Assembly (NCBI GenBank): GCA_965178525.1
Contig: CBCXVS010000001.1
Location: 1 to 64,000 of the forward strand
DNA length: 64,000 nucleotides
Direction: 5' to 3'
DNA from: CBCXVS01 sp965178525
GTDB lineage: Bacteria > Tectomicrobia > Entotheonellia > Entotheonellales > Entotheonellaceae
Shown: positions 35,232-44,875 of the stretch, piece after piece
How positions within the stretch are numbered: the stretch's first letter is position 1
Layout of the letters: every line of letters begins with the position of its first letter
Position numbers and translations under genes: made by a program
The notes under the pieces: model-generated
The model's input: the letters and a program-made list of their open reading frames with translations, nothing else
Databases searched by the model: none
Told to the model about the DNA's origin: nothing

Positions 35232-38200
35232 TCACTCCGACATCTCTTCAAGTGGCTCATCCGAAGGCAGCTCACCCGCTTCCAGCAACTCGACATCCAG
35301 CGCCAAGCTCTGTAACTCCTTCACGAGCACGTTGAACGATTCGGGCAGACTGGCTTCCAAGGTATTCTCACCTTTCACAATCGCCTCGTACATGCGAGTG
35401 CGTCCCACCACATCGTCGGACTTCACGGTCAACATCTCTTGCAAGGTCCGCGCCGCGCCATGAGCTTCCAACGCCCAAACTTCCATTTCGCCTAAACGCT
35501 GTCCGCCAAACTGCGCTTTGCCACCCAGAGGCTGTTGGGTCACGAGCGAATACGGGCCCGTGGAGCGGGAATGAATCTTATCATCCACCAAATGATGCAA
35601 CTTCATCATATAAATTTGCCCCACGACGACCTTCTGATCAAACGGCTCACCCGATTTGCCGTCATACAGGGTCACCCGCCCATCTTCGGGCAGGGTCGCC
35701 TCCTGCAGGGCCGTCTTAATATCGTCCTCGGTCGCGCCATCGAACACCGGCGAGGCCACATCCCAGTGCAACGCTTTCGCAGCCCAACCCAGATGGGTCT
35801 CCAGAATCTGCCCGACATTCATGCGAGACGGCACGCCGAGCGGATTGAGGATCAAATCCACTGGGGTGCCATCCCCGATATAGGGCATATCCTCTTCTGG
35901 CACGATGATGGACACCACGCCTTTATTCCCATGACGCCCAGCCATCTTGTCACCGACGCTGAGTTTGCGCTTCATGGCGACGGAGACTTTGACCATCTTG
36001 ATCACGCCCGGTGGCAATTCATCACCCCGGTGCAATCGCATGATCTTCTCCTCGAGCATCGATTGCAAGACATAGATCTGCTGCGCCGCCGAGTCCTCGA
36101 TGTCATGGCGCCGGTCGGCAACCAGATCCGCCTCCACCACCGCCATCCCGGCAAGGCTCGGCCCGGTGAGAGCGTTCAACACCGCCTCCGTGAGACTGCC
36201 CGCGTCCGGCACGAGCACCGTACCCGTAACGGGATCAAATACGTCACCCCGCACCACGTGGCCGGCGAGCAATTGCCGCAATTTCTTATCGCGTTCTTCC
36301 TCCACGATTTTGGTTTCGTCAGCGAAATCTTTCCGGATGCGCAGAGCCTCGTCTTCCTCGATCGCCAGCATGCGCGCGTCCTTCTCGGAGCCACGGCGCG
36401 AAAACACCCGGACGCCCACCACGATCCCCTCCACACCAGGCGGCACCGTCAGCGAGGTGTCACGGACATCGCCGGCCTTCTCGCCGAAGATCGCTTTCAG
36501 GAGTTTCTCCTCAGGGCTGAGTTGCGTCTCGCCTTTTGGCGTGATTTTCCCGACGAGAATGTCACCGGCGGAGACTTTCGCCCCAATCCGGATGATGCCG
36601 CTATCATCGAGATCCCGCAACGCCTCCTCACCGACATTGGGAATATCGCGGGTGATTTCCTCCTTGCCCTGCTTCGTATCACAGGCTTCCACCTCGAACT
36701 CTTCGATATGAATCGAGGTAAAAATATCCTCCTTGACGACGCGCTCGCTGATGACGATGGCATCCTCAAAGTTGTAGCCGCCCCAGGGCATGAAGGCGAC
36801 AATGATGTTCCGCCCCAGCGCCAATTCGCCATGATCGGTTGCCGGGCCATCGGCCAGGATATCCCCTTTGCGCACCCGCTCACCCAGGCTGACGACCGGG
36901 CGCTGATTAATGCAGGTGCTTTGGTTTGAGCGTTGATACTTCACGAGCGAATAGATATCCACCCGCGGCTCACCGCCCTCCCCGTCTTCATCCACCCGCA
37001 CCACGATGCGCGTGGCGTCGACATTCACCACCTCCCCGGGCGCCGTGGCCAGCACCACGGCGCCCGAATCGCGTGCCGCAATCCCTTCCATCCCGGTCCC
37101 GACAATGGGCGATTCCGTCCGTAGCAGGGGCACGGCTTGCCGTTGCATATTCGACCCCATGAGCGCCCGATTCGCATCATCGTTTTCCAAGAAAGGAATG
37201 AGCGAGGCCGCCACACTCACCAATTGCTTCGGGGAGACATCCATATAATCCACCCGATTGGGCGGCACAAAGATAAATTCTCCGCCACGCCGCGCCTGGA
37301 TCAGGTCCCGAACAAACATCCCGTCCTCGGTGATCTCCGCATTGGCCTGCGCAATGACATACCGGTCCTCTTCAATCGCCGAGAGAAACTCGATCTCATT
37401 CGTCACCCGCCCCTCCTCGACTTTGCGATAGGGGGTTTCGATAAACCCGAAGCGGTTCACCTTGGCATACGTACTGAGCGATGCGATGAGGCCGATATTG
37501 GGCCCTTCCGGCGTTTCGATCGGACAGATACGCCCGTAATGCGTGGGGTGCACGTCACGCACCTCAAAACCGGCCCGGTCACGCGTCAACCCCCCCGGAC
37601 CAAGCGCCGACAAGCGCCGTTTATGCGTGATCTCAGACAACGGATTCATCTGATCCATGAACTGCGAGAGCTGGCTGCTGCCGAAAAACTCCTTCACCGC
37701 TGCCGTCACCGGCTTCGAATTAATCAGATCGTGCGGCATGGCCGTTTCGAGATCATGAATGCTCATGCGCTCCCGGATGGTCCGCTCCATGCGCACCAAC
37801 CCAATACGCAACTGGTTTTCGAGCAACTCACCGACCGAGCGCACCCGCCGATTGCCCAAGTGATCGATATCATCCACCGCGCCATCGCCCTGCCGCAGGG
37901 TCAGCAAGTAGCGCACCACCTCAATGATATCTTGCGTGGCCAATATCCGGGTTTCCAGCGGCAGGTCGAGCCCCAATTTCGTATTCAATTTGAGCCGGCC
38001 GATGCGCGAGAGATCGTAGCGCTTCGGATTGAAAAACAGGTTGTCAAAAAACAGCCGCGCCGTTTCCGGTGTGGGAATATCTCCCGGCCGCAAGCGCTTG
38101 TAGATTTCCAGCAACGCCTCTTCCTGTGACCCGATACGATCGGCAGCCAACGTTAACTGCAACGACACATCCGTGCGCAAGGGGTCGAGATACAGCGTCC

Positions 38201-39329
38201 GAAATTCCGTGCTGCGCTTCGCTTGCAACCGCGCCACATCCTCGGCGCTGAGTTCGTGATTGAGCTCGAACAGCACCTCACCGGTGGTCGGGTCCACAAT
38301 GTCCTCGGCCACCACTTGGCCGACAAATGTCTCGCGGGGAAACGGAATGTCCTCCACATCGCTATTCAACAGACGCCGCAGCGCGCTGCGGGACACCTTG
38401 CGTCCGGCGCGGACAATGGTCTCTCCCGTCCTCGGATCAAGCACATCATCCTGTACTTGCTGCTGCAGCAACAACTCCGAGACCTGTTTGCTGAAGCTCT
38501 CCCGTTCCGAATCATACCGCACGGTCTCGCGCTTGTAGAACTCCTGCAAAATGTCCTGCGACGACAATCCTAAGGCCCGCAACAAAATGGTCACGGGGAG
38601 TTTGCGGCGGCGATCGATGCGCACATAGAGTTGATCCTTGGCATCGAATTCAAAGTCGAGCCAGGAGCCCCGATACGGAATGATACGCGCCGAATAGAGA
38701 TACTTCCCACTCGCCGTGCTGCGTCCCTTTTCCTGCGCAAAAAACACGCCGGGCGAACGGTGCAGCTGGCTGACGATCACCCGTTCCGTCCCATTGATGA
38801 TGAACGTCCCGGCATCCGTCATGAGGGGCACTTCCCCCAAATAGACTTTCTGCTCCTTCACTTCTCGAATGGGGGCCGTAGTTTCACCCTCGGCGGCTTT
38901 GTCGCGCACCACCAAGCGCACCATCACCCGCAACGGGTCGGCATAGGTAATGCCTTTCTGCCGACACTCGGAGACGTCATACTTCGTGCGGTACAACAAG
39001 GGGCGCTTGGTGCGCTCGTGCATCACACTGGCGCCGCCCAAGCCCTTGTACTCGCCCTCCTCCGACTCCCACATGCCGATTTCATAGCCAACATATTCCA
39101 GGGAGGCCGTGCCGTTGAAATCCTGAATCGGAAACACGCTCCGAAAGACCGCTTCCAGCCCTTTGTCCTCCCGGTCCAACGGTGGGCGCTCCTGCTGCAA
39201 AAAACGCGCGTAGGACTTTTGCTGCACCTCGATTAGGTTGGGAAGATCGATAATCGTGGGGATGCGGGCAAAATTCCGCCGCTCCCGGTGACCATTCGCC
39301 GTTGCCATCGACACCTCTTGGACCGCCAT
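35232..39329 (-). CDS. rpoB: RNA polymerase beta subunit
   Basis: Catalytic subunit, 1365 aa. The rifampicin pocket (about residues 548-580) reads FFGSSQLSQFMDQMNPLSEI then THKRRLSALGPGGL, with the D, H and S positions commonly mutated in resistant strains all wild type. The conserved RYSPIETP-like stretch is RICPIETPEGPNIGLI. Starts at 39329 and 39308 (MATANGHRE) are both possible. The 212-base gap upstream contains palindromic element copy 5. Confidence 0.98.
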   Translation of the reverse strand: MAVQEVSMATANGHRERRNFARIPTIIDLPNLIEVQQKSYARFLQQERPPLDREDKGLEAVFRSVFPIQDFNGTASLEYVGYEIGMWESEEGEYKGLGGASVMHERTKRPLLYRTKYDVSECRQKGITYADPLRVMVRLVVRDKAAEGETTAPIREVKEQKVYLGEVPLMTDAGTFIINGTERVIVSQLHRSPGVFFAQEKGRSTASGKYLYSARIIPYRGSWLDFEFDAKDQLYVRIDRRRKLPVTILLRALGLSSQDILQEFYKRETVRYDSERESFSKQVSELLLQQQVQDDVLDPRTGETIVRAGRKVSRSALRRLLNSDVEDIPFPRETFVGQVVAEDIVDPTTGEVLFELNHELSAEDVARLQAKRSTEFRTLYLDPLRTDVSLQLTLAADRIGSQEEALLEIYKRLRPGDIPTPETARLFFDNLFFNPKRYDLSRIGRLKLNTKLGLDLPLETRILATQDIIEVVRYLLTLRQGDGAVDDIDHLGNRRVRSVGELLENQLRIGLVRMERTIRERMSIHDLETAMPHDLINSKPVTAAVKEFFGSSQLSQFMDQMNPLSEITHKRRLSALGPGGLTRDRAGFEVRDVHPTHYGRICPIETPEGPNIGLIASLSTYAKVNRFGFIETPYRKVEEGRVTNEIEFLSAIEEDRYVIAQANAEITEDGMFVRDLIQARRGGEFIFVPPNRVDYMDVSPKQLVSVAASLIPFLENDDANRALMGSNMQRQAVPLLRTESPIVGTGMEGIAARDSGAVVLATAPGEVVNVDATRIVVRVDEDGEGGEPRVDIYSLVKYQRSNQSTCINQRPVVSLGERVRKGDILADGPATDHGELALGRNIIVAFMPWGGYNFEDAIVISERVVKEDIFTSIHIEEFEVEACDTKQGKEEITRDIPNVGEEALRDLDDSGIIRIGAKVSAGDILVGKITPKGETQLSPEEKLLKAIFGEKAGDVRDTSLTVPPGVEGIVVGVRVFSRRGSEKDARMLAIEEDEALRIRKDFADETKIVEEERDKKLRQLLAGHVVRGDVFDPVTGTVLVPDAGSLTEAVLNALTGPSLAGMAVVEADLVADRRHDIEDSAAQQIYVLQSMLEEKIMRLHRGDELPPGVIKMVKVSVAMKRKLSVGDKMAGRHGNKGVVSIIVPEEDMPYIGDGTPVDLILNPLGVPSRMNVGQILETHLGWAAKALHWDVASPVFDGATEDDIKTALQEATLPEDGRVTLYDGKSGEPFDQKVVVGQIYMMKLHHLVDDKIHSRSTGPYSLVTQQPLGGKAQFGGQRLGEMEVWALEAHGAARTLQEMLTVKSDDVVGRTRMYEAIVKGENTLEASLPESFNVLVKELQSLALDVELLEAGELPSDEPLEEMSE

Positions 39330-39438
39330 GGTTACTCCTCATGTACAGCAAAAGCCACCGCTCGCCCCGCACGCGCTTGACGTGCGGCCTTCAGTTCCTA
39401 GACACACCATCCGGTACGGATGCCTATCGCCTCACGTA

Positions 39439-39513
39439 TAAGTACCTGGACAAAATCAGCCACATCGTTTTTCCAGAGGAAAGAGATGAATTGACTCCTG
39501 TTCGGGCACTTAC
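39439..39513. repeat. Dispersed palindromic element, copy 5
   Basis: A 75-bp copy, TAAGTACCTGGACA to TGTTCGGGCACTTA, in the rplL-rpoB gap. In E. coli this gap contains an attenuator and an RNase III site that lower rpoBC expression relative to rplJL. A strong hairpin here may play a comparable part; that is inference. Confidence 0.85.
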
Positions 39514-39541
39514 AACCGTGTGTCCGGGTCCTTACAAGGCG

Positions 39542-39925
39542 CTATTTCACCTCGACGACAGCTCCGACGTCCTCCAGCTTCGCCCTGATCTCATCCGCTT
39601 CTTCTTTCGGGATCCCCTCTTTCACTGGTTTGGGCGCTTCGTCTACGAGCGCCTTGGCCTCTTTGAGACCCAAGCCAGTCAGGGCACGCACCTCTTTAAT
39701 CACCTGGATCTTCTTGTCTCCAGCAGCTGTCAGCACCACATCGAATTCAGTCTGCTCCTGCGCCGCTTCCTCGGCAACCGCGACGCCAGCCCCCATCGGC
39801 ATCGCCGCCATCGGCGCCGCTGCGGTCACGCCAAACTTGTCTTCTAACTCCTTCACGAGTTCCGACAACTCCAACACGGACACACCTTCAATAAATTCAA
39901 TCACCTCTTCCTTGGTCACCGCCAT
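39542..39925 (-). CDS. rplL: 50S ribosomal protein L7/L12
   Basis: Stalk protein that recruits elongation factors, 127 aa. The N-terminal dimerisation region starts MAVTKEEVIEFIEGVSVLEL, followed by the alanine-rich hinge and the C-terminal domain with KIQVIKEVRALTGLGLKEAK. The start is set at 39925. Confidence 0.97.
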   Translation of the reverse strand: MAVTKEEVIEFIEGVSVLELSELVKELEDKFGVTAAAPMAAMPMGAGVAVAEEAAQEQTEFDVVLTAAGDKKIQVIKEVRALTGLGLKEAKALVDEAPKPVKEGIPKEEADEIRAKLEDVGAVVEVK

Positions 39926-39977
39926 CACACTCTCCTGCCAGAAACTACGGTTCGTCCTGCAGACCAGCCCTACCACG

Positions 39978-40505
39978 CTACGACTGATCCGCCTTTGCCG
40001 TTTTAATGGCGAGCAAGACATATAACAGCTGCCGTTGCACGCCCTGGAGCACACCAACCAAACCGGCTATCGGGCTCTGTAGGCTCCCCAACAATCTAGC
40101 GAGCAAGACCTCGCGTGGGGGCACCTCCGCCAACGCTTGCACCTGCTCGACTGAGAGCACTTGCCCCTCGACTAAACCGACTCGAATTTCCAACTTCGGT
40201 TCGGTCTTGGCATACTCCGTCAAGGCTTTGGCCATCGCTACCACGTCATCATCCGTGTACGCGACAGACGTGGGGCCGACAAAGTGGTCCACCACGCTCG
40301 CAAAGGCCGTATCCGCCGCCGCACGTCGCGCCAGCGTGTTCTTCACCACCTGCAATTCCACCGCCACCTGGCGCAGCCGGGTGCGCAACTCGGCCATCTG
40401 TTGCACATTGAGTCCACGATAGTCCGAGAGAATCGCCCCCTTCATCGCCCCAAATGTCGTGTGCAAGGCCGCGACCTGCTCCGCTTTTGCTGCTTTGCCG
40501 CTCAT
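39978..40505 (-). CDS. rplJ: 50S ribosomal protein L10
   Basis: Base of the L7/L12 stalk, 175 aa from MSGKAAKAEQVAALHTTFG at 40505. The core motif AILSDYRGLNVQQMAELR is typical. L10 usually represses its own operon by binding the rplJ leader; the 58-base leader here is short and I see no obvious kink-turn. Confidence 0.95.
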   Translation of the reverse strand: MSGKAAKAEQVAALHTTFGAMKGAILSDYRGLNVQQMAELRTRLRQVAVELQVVKNTLARRAAADTAFASVVDHFVGPTSVAYTDDDVVAMAKALTEYAKTEPKLEIRVGLVEGQVLSVEQVQALAEVPPREVLLARLLGSLQSPIAGLVGVLQGVQRQLLYVLLAIKTAKADQS

Positions 40506-40563
40506 GCCCTCTCCCTTTCGCACGTCCGTCCTACCGCATCCATGTCGGTCGGGCATGCGCACC

Positions 40564-41268
40564 TTAACGCATCGCGTTCGCCACGGTGACTTCGTCCACT
40601 TTGATCCCGGGTCCCATGGTCGACGACAGCGCGATGCTTTGCATGTATTTCCCTTTGCTCGTCGCCGGCTTGAGACGCGTCAGCGTTTCCAACAAGGCAT
40701 GGGCATTCTCTTGTAGTGATTCCAGCGGAAAACTGATCTTCCCGATACCCACATGAATAATGCCGGCGCGATCGACGCGGAACTCAACTTTGCCAGCCTT
40801 AATCTCTTGTACCACCCGACCGATGTCCAGCGCCACCGTCCCGGTTCTGGGATTCGGCATCAATCCACGCGGACCAAGAATTTTACCCAATTTTCCCACC
40901 ACACTCATCATATCGGGAGTAGCTGCCGTGCGATCGAACTCCAGCCAGCCCTCGGTAATCTGATGCGCCAGGTCCTCACCCCCAACGTAGTCCGCCCCGG
41001 CCTCCACCGCTTCGCACTCTTTGTCACCCTTGGCAAAGACCAGCACACGCGGTATCCGGCCCACGCCATGGGGCAACACCACACTCCCCCGCACCATCTG
41101 GTCCGCATGACGCGGGTTCACGCCCAGGCGTACGGCGATCTCGATACTCTCATCGAAACGCGCATAGGACAGGTCTTGTACCAACTGCAACGCCTCATCC
41201 AGCTCGTATTTTTTGCCCCGGTCAACCTTCTTGCGCGCTTCCGTGATCTTTTTGCCATGCTGTGCCAT
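40564..41268 (-). CDS. rplA: 50S ribosomal protein L1
   Basis: L1-stalk protein, 234 aa. Family motif GKLGKILGPRGLMPNPRTGT is intact. L1 controls the rplKA message in other bacteria. Confidence 0.97.
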   Translation of the reverse strand: MAQHGKKITEARKKVDRGKKYELDEALQLVQDLSYARFDESIEIAVRLGVNPRHADQMVRGSVVLPHGVGRIPRVLVFAKGDKECEAVEAGADYVGGEDLAHQITEGWLEFDRTAATPDMMSVVGKLGKILGPRGLMPNPRTGTVALDIGRVVQEIKAGKVEFRVDRAGIIHVGIGKISFPLESLQENAHALLETLTRLKPATSKGKYMQSIALSSTMGPGIKVDEVTVANAMR

Positions 41269-41290
41269 ACTCGGCTTCCCCTTTCGCCCC

Positions 41291-41701
41291 TCAGTCTACA
41301 ACCTCCAAGCCCATACTGCGCGCCGTCCCGGCAATGATCTGCACGGCGGCATCCAGAGTGATCGCATTCAGATCCGCCTGTTTGGTTTCGGCGATCTGCC
41401 GCAATTGCTCCGTCGTCACGCGACCCACTTTTTCGACGTTAGGGGCACTCGAACCTTTCACAATACCCGCGCTTTGTTTCAACAGTTCCGCCGCAGGGGG
41501 CGATTTCATGATGAACGAGAACGACCGGTCCGTGTACACGGTAATCACGACCGGAATAATCATGCCCGCTTGCGACTGCGTCTGGGCATTGAAGGCCTTG
41601 CAGAATTCCATAATGTTGACGCCGTGCTGCCCGAGCGACGGTCCTACAGGGGGCGACGGAGTGGCCTGTCCGGCCGGAACCTGCAACTTCACCTTGGCCA
41701 T
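41291..41701 (-). CDS. rplK: 50S ribosomal protein L11
   Basis: GTPase-centre protein, 136 aa. The start MAKVKLQVPAGQATPSPPVG is at 41701; the family usually reads [20 protein letters not shown], so this N-terminus is slightly divergent. The C-terminal rRNA-binding end IAGTARSMGLEVVD is conserved. A 184-base gap to nusG has no clear feature. Confidence 0.96.
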   Translation of the reverse strand: MAKVKLQVPAGQATPSPPVGPSLGQHGVNIMEFCKAFNAQTQSQAGMIIPVVITVYTDRSFSFIMKSPPAAELLKQSAGIVKGSSAPNVEKVGRVTTEQLRQIAETKQADLNAITLDAAVQIIAGTARSMGLEVVD

Positions 41702-41885
41702 GATCTGCCTTGCCATGCTTTACTCCATCTTTCTTGCCTTGCGTATGAGGCGTCACATGTTCTCTGCAGAGTCCTGACGGATCGCCATGGGATTGACCCG
41801 ACTACCGACGATAGACATCACGGCCCACACGGGACAAGTGATCGGGTGTATCAATATGGTCATGAGGTCCGACTGCGGATGCCGC

Positions 41886-42416
41886 TCAGACGCGCTCAAC
41901 CTGCAAAAAGTCCAACTCAACGGGCGTGGCCCGGCCAAAGATGCTGACCATGACCTTGAGCTTGCCGCGTTCGGGATTCACATCACGAATCACACCCGTA
42001 AAGTTCGAAAACGGCCCGTCAATGACCCGAACATTTTCCCCCAAATCGAAGTCGACCCGGGGTTTCGGCTCGGCCGTATCCCCCCGCATATGTTCGCGGA
42101 TGTGCTCAACTTCTTCCTCCGATAGGGGTGTCGGATCCTTGCCACTGCCCAGAAAGCCCGTCACTTTGGGGGTTTCGTTGATCACATTCCAGATATCGTC
42201 TCCCATTTCCATCTCAATCATGAGATAGCCCGGAAAAAATTTCCGTGATGAGACGCGACGCTTCCCCCCCTTCATTTCGACCACATCCTCAGTCGGCACC
42301 AAAATTTGTCCCACACGGTCGCGCAGCCCCACGGCCGTCAAACGCTCTTCCAAGCTGGCCCGCACCTTGTTTTCATGGCCAGAGTAGGTATGAATGACGT
42401 ACCATTGCATGCACAT
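41886..42416 (-). CDS. nusG: Transcription termination/antitermination factor NusG
   Basis: Binds RNA polymerase and links it to the ribosome (S10) or Rho. The NGN domain covers about residues 3-115 (WYVIHTYSGHENKVRASLEE; FPGYLMIEMEM) and the KOW domain 125-176 (GENVRVIDGPFSNFTGVIRD). The ATG at 42416 or 42410 may be the start. It follows secE by 13 bases. Confidence 0.97.
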   Translation of the reverse strand: MCMQWYVIHTYSGHENKVRASLEERLTAVGLRDRVGQILVPTEDVVEMKGGKRRVSSRKFFPGYLMIEMEMGDDIWNVINETPKVTGFLGSGKDPTPLSEEEVEHIREHMRGDTAEPKPRVDFDLGENVRVIDGPFSNFTGVIRDVNPERGKLKVMVSIFGRATPVELDFLQVERV

Positions 42417-42429
42417 AACCTGTCCTACA

Positions 42430-42624
42430 TTATCTGAGGATGTTACTAATGGCGACCGACAGCGCCAAATCGACGACCCCTAAGTACAGCGAAATCACAA
42501 ACACGGCAACGAGGACCACCGCCGTCGATGCAATGGTCTCCTTGCGCGAGGGGAACGTCACTTTCCGCAACTCGGACCGCACATCCCGGAAAAACTGCAC
42601 GGCTTTGTCATACATGGCCCACAT
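42430..42624 (-). CDS. secE: Protein translocase subunit SecE
   Basis: A 64-aa single-span form of SecE. The amphipathic motif FFRDVRSELRKVTFPSRKET precedes one membrane helix (about residues 37-57). The ATG at 42624 follows GTGAGGAG at nine bases and is preferred over the upstream in-frame start. Confidence 0.93.
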   Translation of the reverse strand: MWAMYDKAVQFFRDVRSELRKVTFPSRKETIASTAVVLVAVFVISLYLGVVDLALSVAISNILR

Positions 42625-42686
42625 GGTTCGCAACTCCTCACCCGTGCGCCTTCGGCTGCCCTCACCGAGAATCACGCAGGAGAAAG

Positions 42687-42760
42687 CAGGCCAGGAGGGA
42701 TTCGAACCCCCAACACCCGGATTTGGAGTCCGGTGCTCTAGCCGTTCGAGCTACTGGCCT
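42687..42760 (-). tRNA. trnW: tRNA-Trp (CCA)
   Basis: Read on the minus strand it forms a full cloverleaf: acceptor AGGCCAG/CTGGCCT, anticodon loop CTCCAAA with anticodon CCA, and the T-loop GGTTCGAATCC. The discriminator base is G, as expected for bacterial tRNA-Trp. The 3' CCA is not encoded. It lies between rpmG and secE, a common location. Confidence 0.97.
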
Positions 42761-42806
42761 GTAAGGCTCTCCCCCAACCGAGACATCCCTGACGTTGGTC
42801 GTCAGA

Positions 42807-42956
42807 TTAACGGGTCTCGCGGTGCACCGTGTGCTGGCGACAAAAGCGACAGTATTTCTTAAACTCAAAGCGGTTCGGCGTGCGCCGCTTATTTTTCGTA
42901 GTCGTATAATTGCGCCGCCGACAGCTCTCACACGCCAAAATCACCATATCTCGCAT
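42807..42956 (-). CDS. rpmG: 50S ribosomal protein L33
   Basis: A 49-aa protein translated from the sequence, starting MRDMVILACESCRRRNYTTT. It is the zinc-binding type (CESC and CRFC). It lies between tuf and trnW in the typical tuf-rpmG-trnW-secE-nusG order. Confidence 0.95.
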   Translation of the reverse strand: MRDMVILACESCRRRNYTTTKNKRRTPNRFEFKKYCRFCRQHTVHRETR

Positions 42957-43049
42957 AACGCGCCCTCAACCAGTGTCACAGACGATACAGATGCATGGCA
43001 AATCCCATCGTCTTCATGACCTGACGGGGAGACGGGCACCGGCGGCGTC

Positions 43050-44243
43050 TTACTGCACGACATCACTGACGACTCCAGCACCCACCGTCCGGCCCCCTTC
43101 CCGGATCGCAAACCGCAACTCCTTCTCCAACGCGATCGGCGTGATCAACTGCACCGAGATCGACACATTGTCCCCTGGCATCACCATCTCTGTCCCCTCA
43201 GGAAGCGTCACCACCCCCGTCACATCCGTCGTCCGAAAGTAAAACTGCGGTCGGTAACCCTGGAAAAATGGCGTGTGACGACCCCCCTCCTCCTTCGACA
43301 ACACGTACACCTCCGCCTCAAACGCCGTGTGCGGCGTGATACTGCCCGGCTTCGCCAACACCTGACCGCGCTCGATCTCGTCGCGCTTCACCCCCCGCAA
43401 CAACACCCCGATATTGTCACCCGCTTCGCCCTGATCCAACAGCTTGCGAAACATCTCCACCCCCGTCGCCACCGTCTTGTGCGTCGCCTTCATCCCCACG
43501 ATCTCCACCTCTTCGCCCACCTTCACCACGCCCCGCTCGACCCGGCCCGTGGCCACCGTGCCCCGGCCCTGGATCGAAAACACATCCTCCACCGGCATCA
43601 AAAACGGACGGTCCACCGCCCGCTCCGGCGTCGGCACGTACGCATCGATCGCATCCATCAACTCGAAGATACAACGCGCCTCCTCCGACTCCGGGTCCCC
43701 GCTGTTGAGCGCATTGAGCGCACTGCCTCGGATGATCGGGATCTCCTCGCCCGGAAAGTCGTATAACGACAGTAGCTCTTGCATCTCCAACTCCACCAGG
43801 TCCAAGAGCTCTTCGTCGTCCACCGCGTCCACTTTGTTCATGAACACCACGATGTAGGGCACCCCCACCTGCCGCGCCAACAAGATGTGCTCGCGCGTCT
43901 GCGGCATCGGCCCGTCCGCGGCGCTCACCACCAGCACCGCCCCGTCCATCTGCGCCGCCCCCGTGATCATGTTCTTGACATAATCGGCATGGCCCGGACA
44001 GTCCACATGCGCGTAGTGACGATTTTCCGTCTGATACTCCACGTGAGCCGTGGCAATGGTGATGCCGCGGGCTTTTTCTTCCGGCGCCTTGTCGATCTCG
44101 TCAAAGGGAATGTAATCGGCCAAGCCTTTTTTCGCCAAGATCTCCGTGATCGCCGACGTCAACGTGGTTTTGCCATGGTCGACGTGACCGATCGTGCCAA
44201 TGTTCACATGCGGTTTCGTCCGTTCGAATTTCGCTTTCGCCAT
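43050..44243 (-). CDS. tuf: Elongation factor Tu
   Basis: Delivers aminoacyl-tRNA to the ribosome, 397 aa from MAKAKFERTKPHVNIGTIGH (44243). G motifs are GHVDHGKTT, DCPGHADYVKNM and NKVDAVDDEEL. It is the only intact tuf in the window; the 3' copy at 27250 is decayed. It lies at the 3' side of the four-tRNA cluster, matching the E. coli tufB locus, so tRNAs and EF-Tu are probably made from one transcript. Confidence 0.98.
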   Translation of the reverse strand: MAKAKFERTKPHVNIGTIGHVDHGKTTLTSAITEILAKKGLADYIPFDEIDKAPEEKARGITIATAHVEYQTENRHYAHVDCPGHADYVKNMITGAAQMDGAVLVVSAADGPMPQTREHILLARQVGVPYIVVFMNKVDAVDDEELLDLVELEMQELLSLYDFPGEEIPIIRGSALNALNSGDPESEEARCIFELMDAIDAYVPTPERAVDRPFLMPVEDVFSIQGRGTVATGRVERGVVKVGEEVEIVGMKATHKTVATGVEMFRKLLDQGEAGDNIGVLLRGVKRDEIERGQVLAKPGSITPHTAFEAEVYVLSKEEGGRHTPFFQGYRPQFYFRTTDVTGVVTLPEGTEMVMPGDNVSISVQLITPIALEKELRFAIREGGRTVGAGVVSDVVQ

Positions 44244-44414
44244 TGCCGCGCTCCTCACCACACAACATGTCGCGCCCCAACCAACTGCTTCAGCACTAGC
44301 CGGCATCCACGACCAATGCTCCGGCAAGCCTACACACAGCTAGCACTTAGAAATACTGGAGAAGTGTGCATCGATAGGTCGTTGTCACAACGAACCCATA
44401 ACTGCGGGTCAAAA

Positions 44415-44490
44415 TGGAGCCCACGATCGGACTTGAACCGACGACCTCTTCCTTACCAAGGAAGTGCTCCACCGCCTGAGCTACGTGGGC
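44415..44490 (-). tRNA. trnT: tRNA-Thr (GGT)
   Basis: Acceptor GCCCACG/CGTGGGC, anticodon arm CTTCCTTGGTAAGGAAG with anticodon GGT, and T-loop GGTTCAAGTCC. The 3' CCA is encoded. It is the last tRNA before tuf, as thrT in E. coli. Confidence 0.97.
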
Positions 44491-44513
44491 CCGGAGGTAC
44501 ACCCCACACCAAG

Positions 44514-44586
44514 AGCGGGAAACGGGACTCGAACCCGCGACCCTCAGCTTGGAAGGCTGATGCTCTACCAACTGAGCTATTCCCGC
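44514..44586 (-). tRNA. trnG: tRNA-Gly (TCC)
   Basis: Acceptor GCGGGAA/TTCCCGC, anticodon arm CAGCCTTCCAAGCTG with anticodon TCC, and T-loop GGTTCGAGTCC. The CCA end is not encoded. Equivalent to glyT in the E. coli tufB cluster. Confidence 0.97.
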
Positions 44587-44619
44587 CCGGTCTAGACTGC
44601 AGCGTCCACACCACAACAA

Positions 44620-44701
44620 TGGGGAGGGGAGGATTCGAACCTCCGAAGGCTTCGCCAACAGATTTACAGTCTGCCCCCTTTGGCCACTCGGGAACCTCCC
44701 C
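44620..44701 (-). tRNA. trnY: tRNA-Tyr (GTA)
   Basis: An 82-base tRNA with a long variable arm (class II). Acceptor GGGGAGG/CCTCCCC, anticodon arm CAGACTGTAAATCTG with anticodon GTA. Equivalent to tyrU in the E. coli cluster. Confidence 0.97.
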
Positions 44702-44755
44702 ATTGAAAGCACCGGATGAGTGAATACCGTGGAAAACTGTCTTATGATGTGAAGG

Positions 44756-44827
44756 AGCCGATGAGAGGACTTGAACCTCCAACCTGCTGATTACAAATCA
44801 GCTGCTCTACCGTTGAGCTACATCGGC
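44756..44827 (-). tRNA. trnT: tRNA-Thr (TGT)
   Basis: Acceptor GCCGATG/CATCGGC, anticodon arm GCTGATTTGTAATCAGC with anticodon TGT, and T-loop GGTTCAAGTCC. It is the first tRNA of the cluster, equivalent to thrU, and lies about 49 bases after the -10 box of the promoter below. Confidence 0.97.
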
Positions 44828-44875
44828 GATGCAGATACCCCCTGCGTCAGCCAGCCACAAAATGAATAACGGTCC

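Noticed and set aside
35535..36929. Long plus-strand open frame (464 codons) opposite rpoB
   Set aside because: It is antisense to a fully conserved part of rpoB, rich in H, R and P as expected for a shadow frame in GC-rich DNA, and has no recognisable domain.
37137..38129. Plus-strand open frame (330 codons) opposite rpoB
   Set aside because: Shadow of rpoB with biased composition and no family resemblance.
41702..41885. Gap between nusG and rplK searched for an L1- or L10-type leader structure
   Set aside because: No convincing stem matching a known ribosomal autoregulatory site was found by eye.
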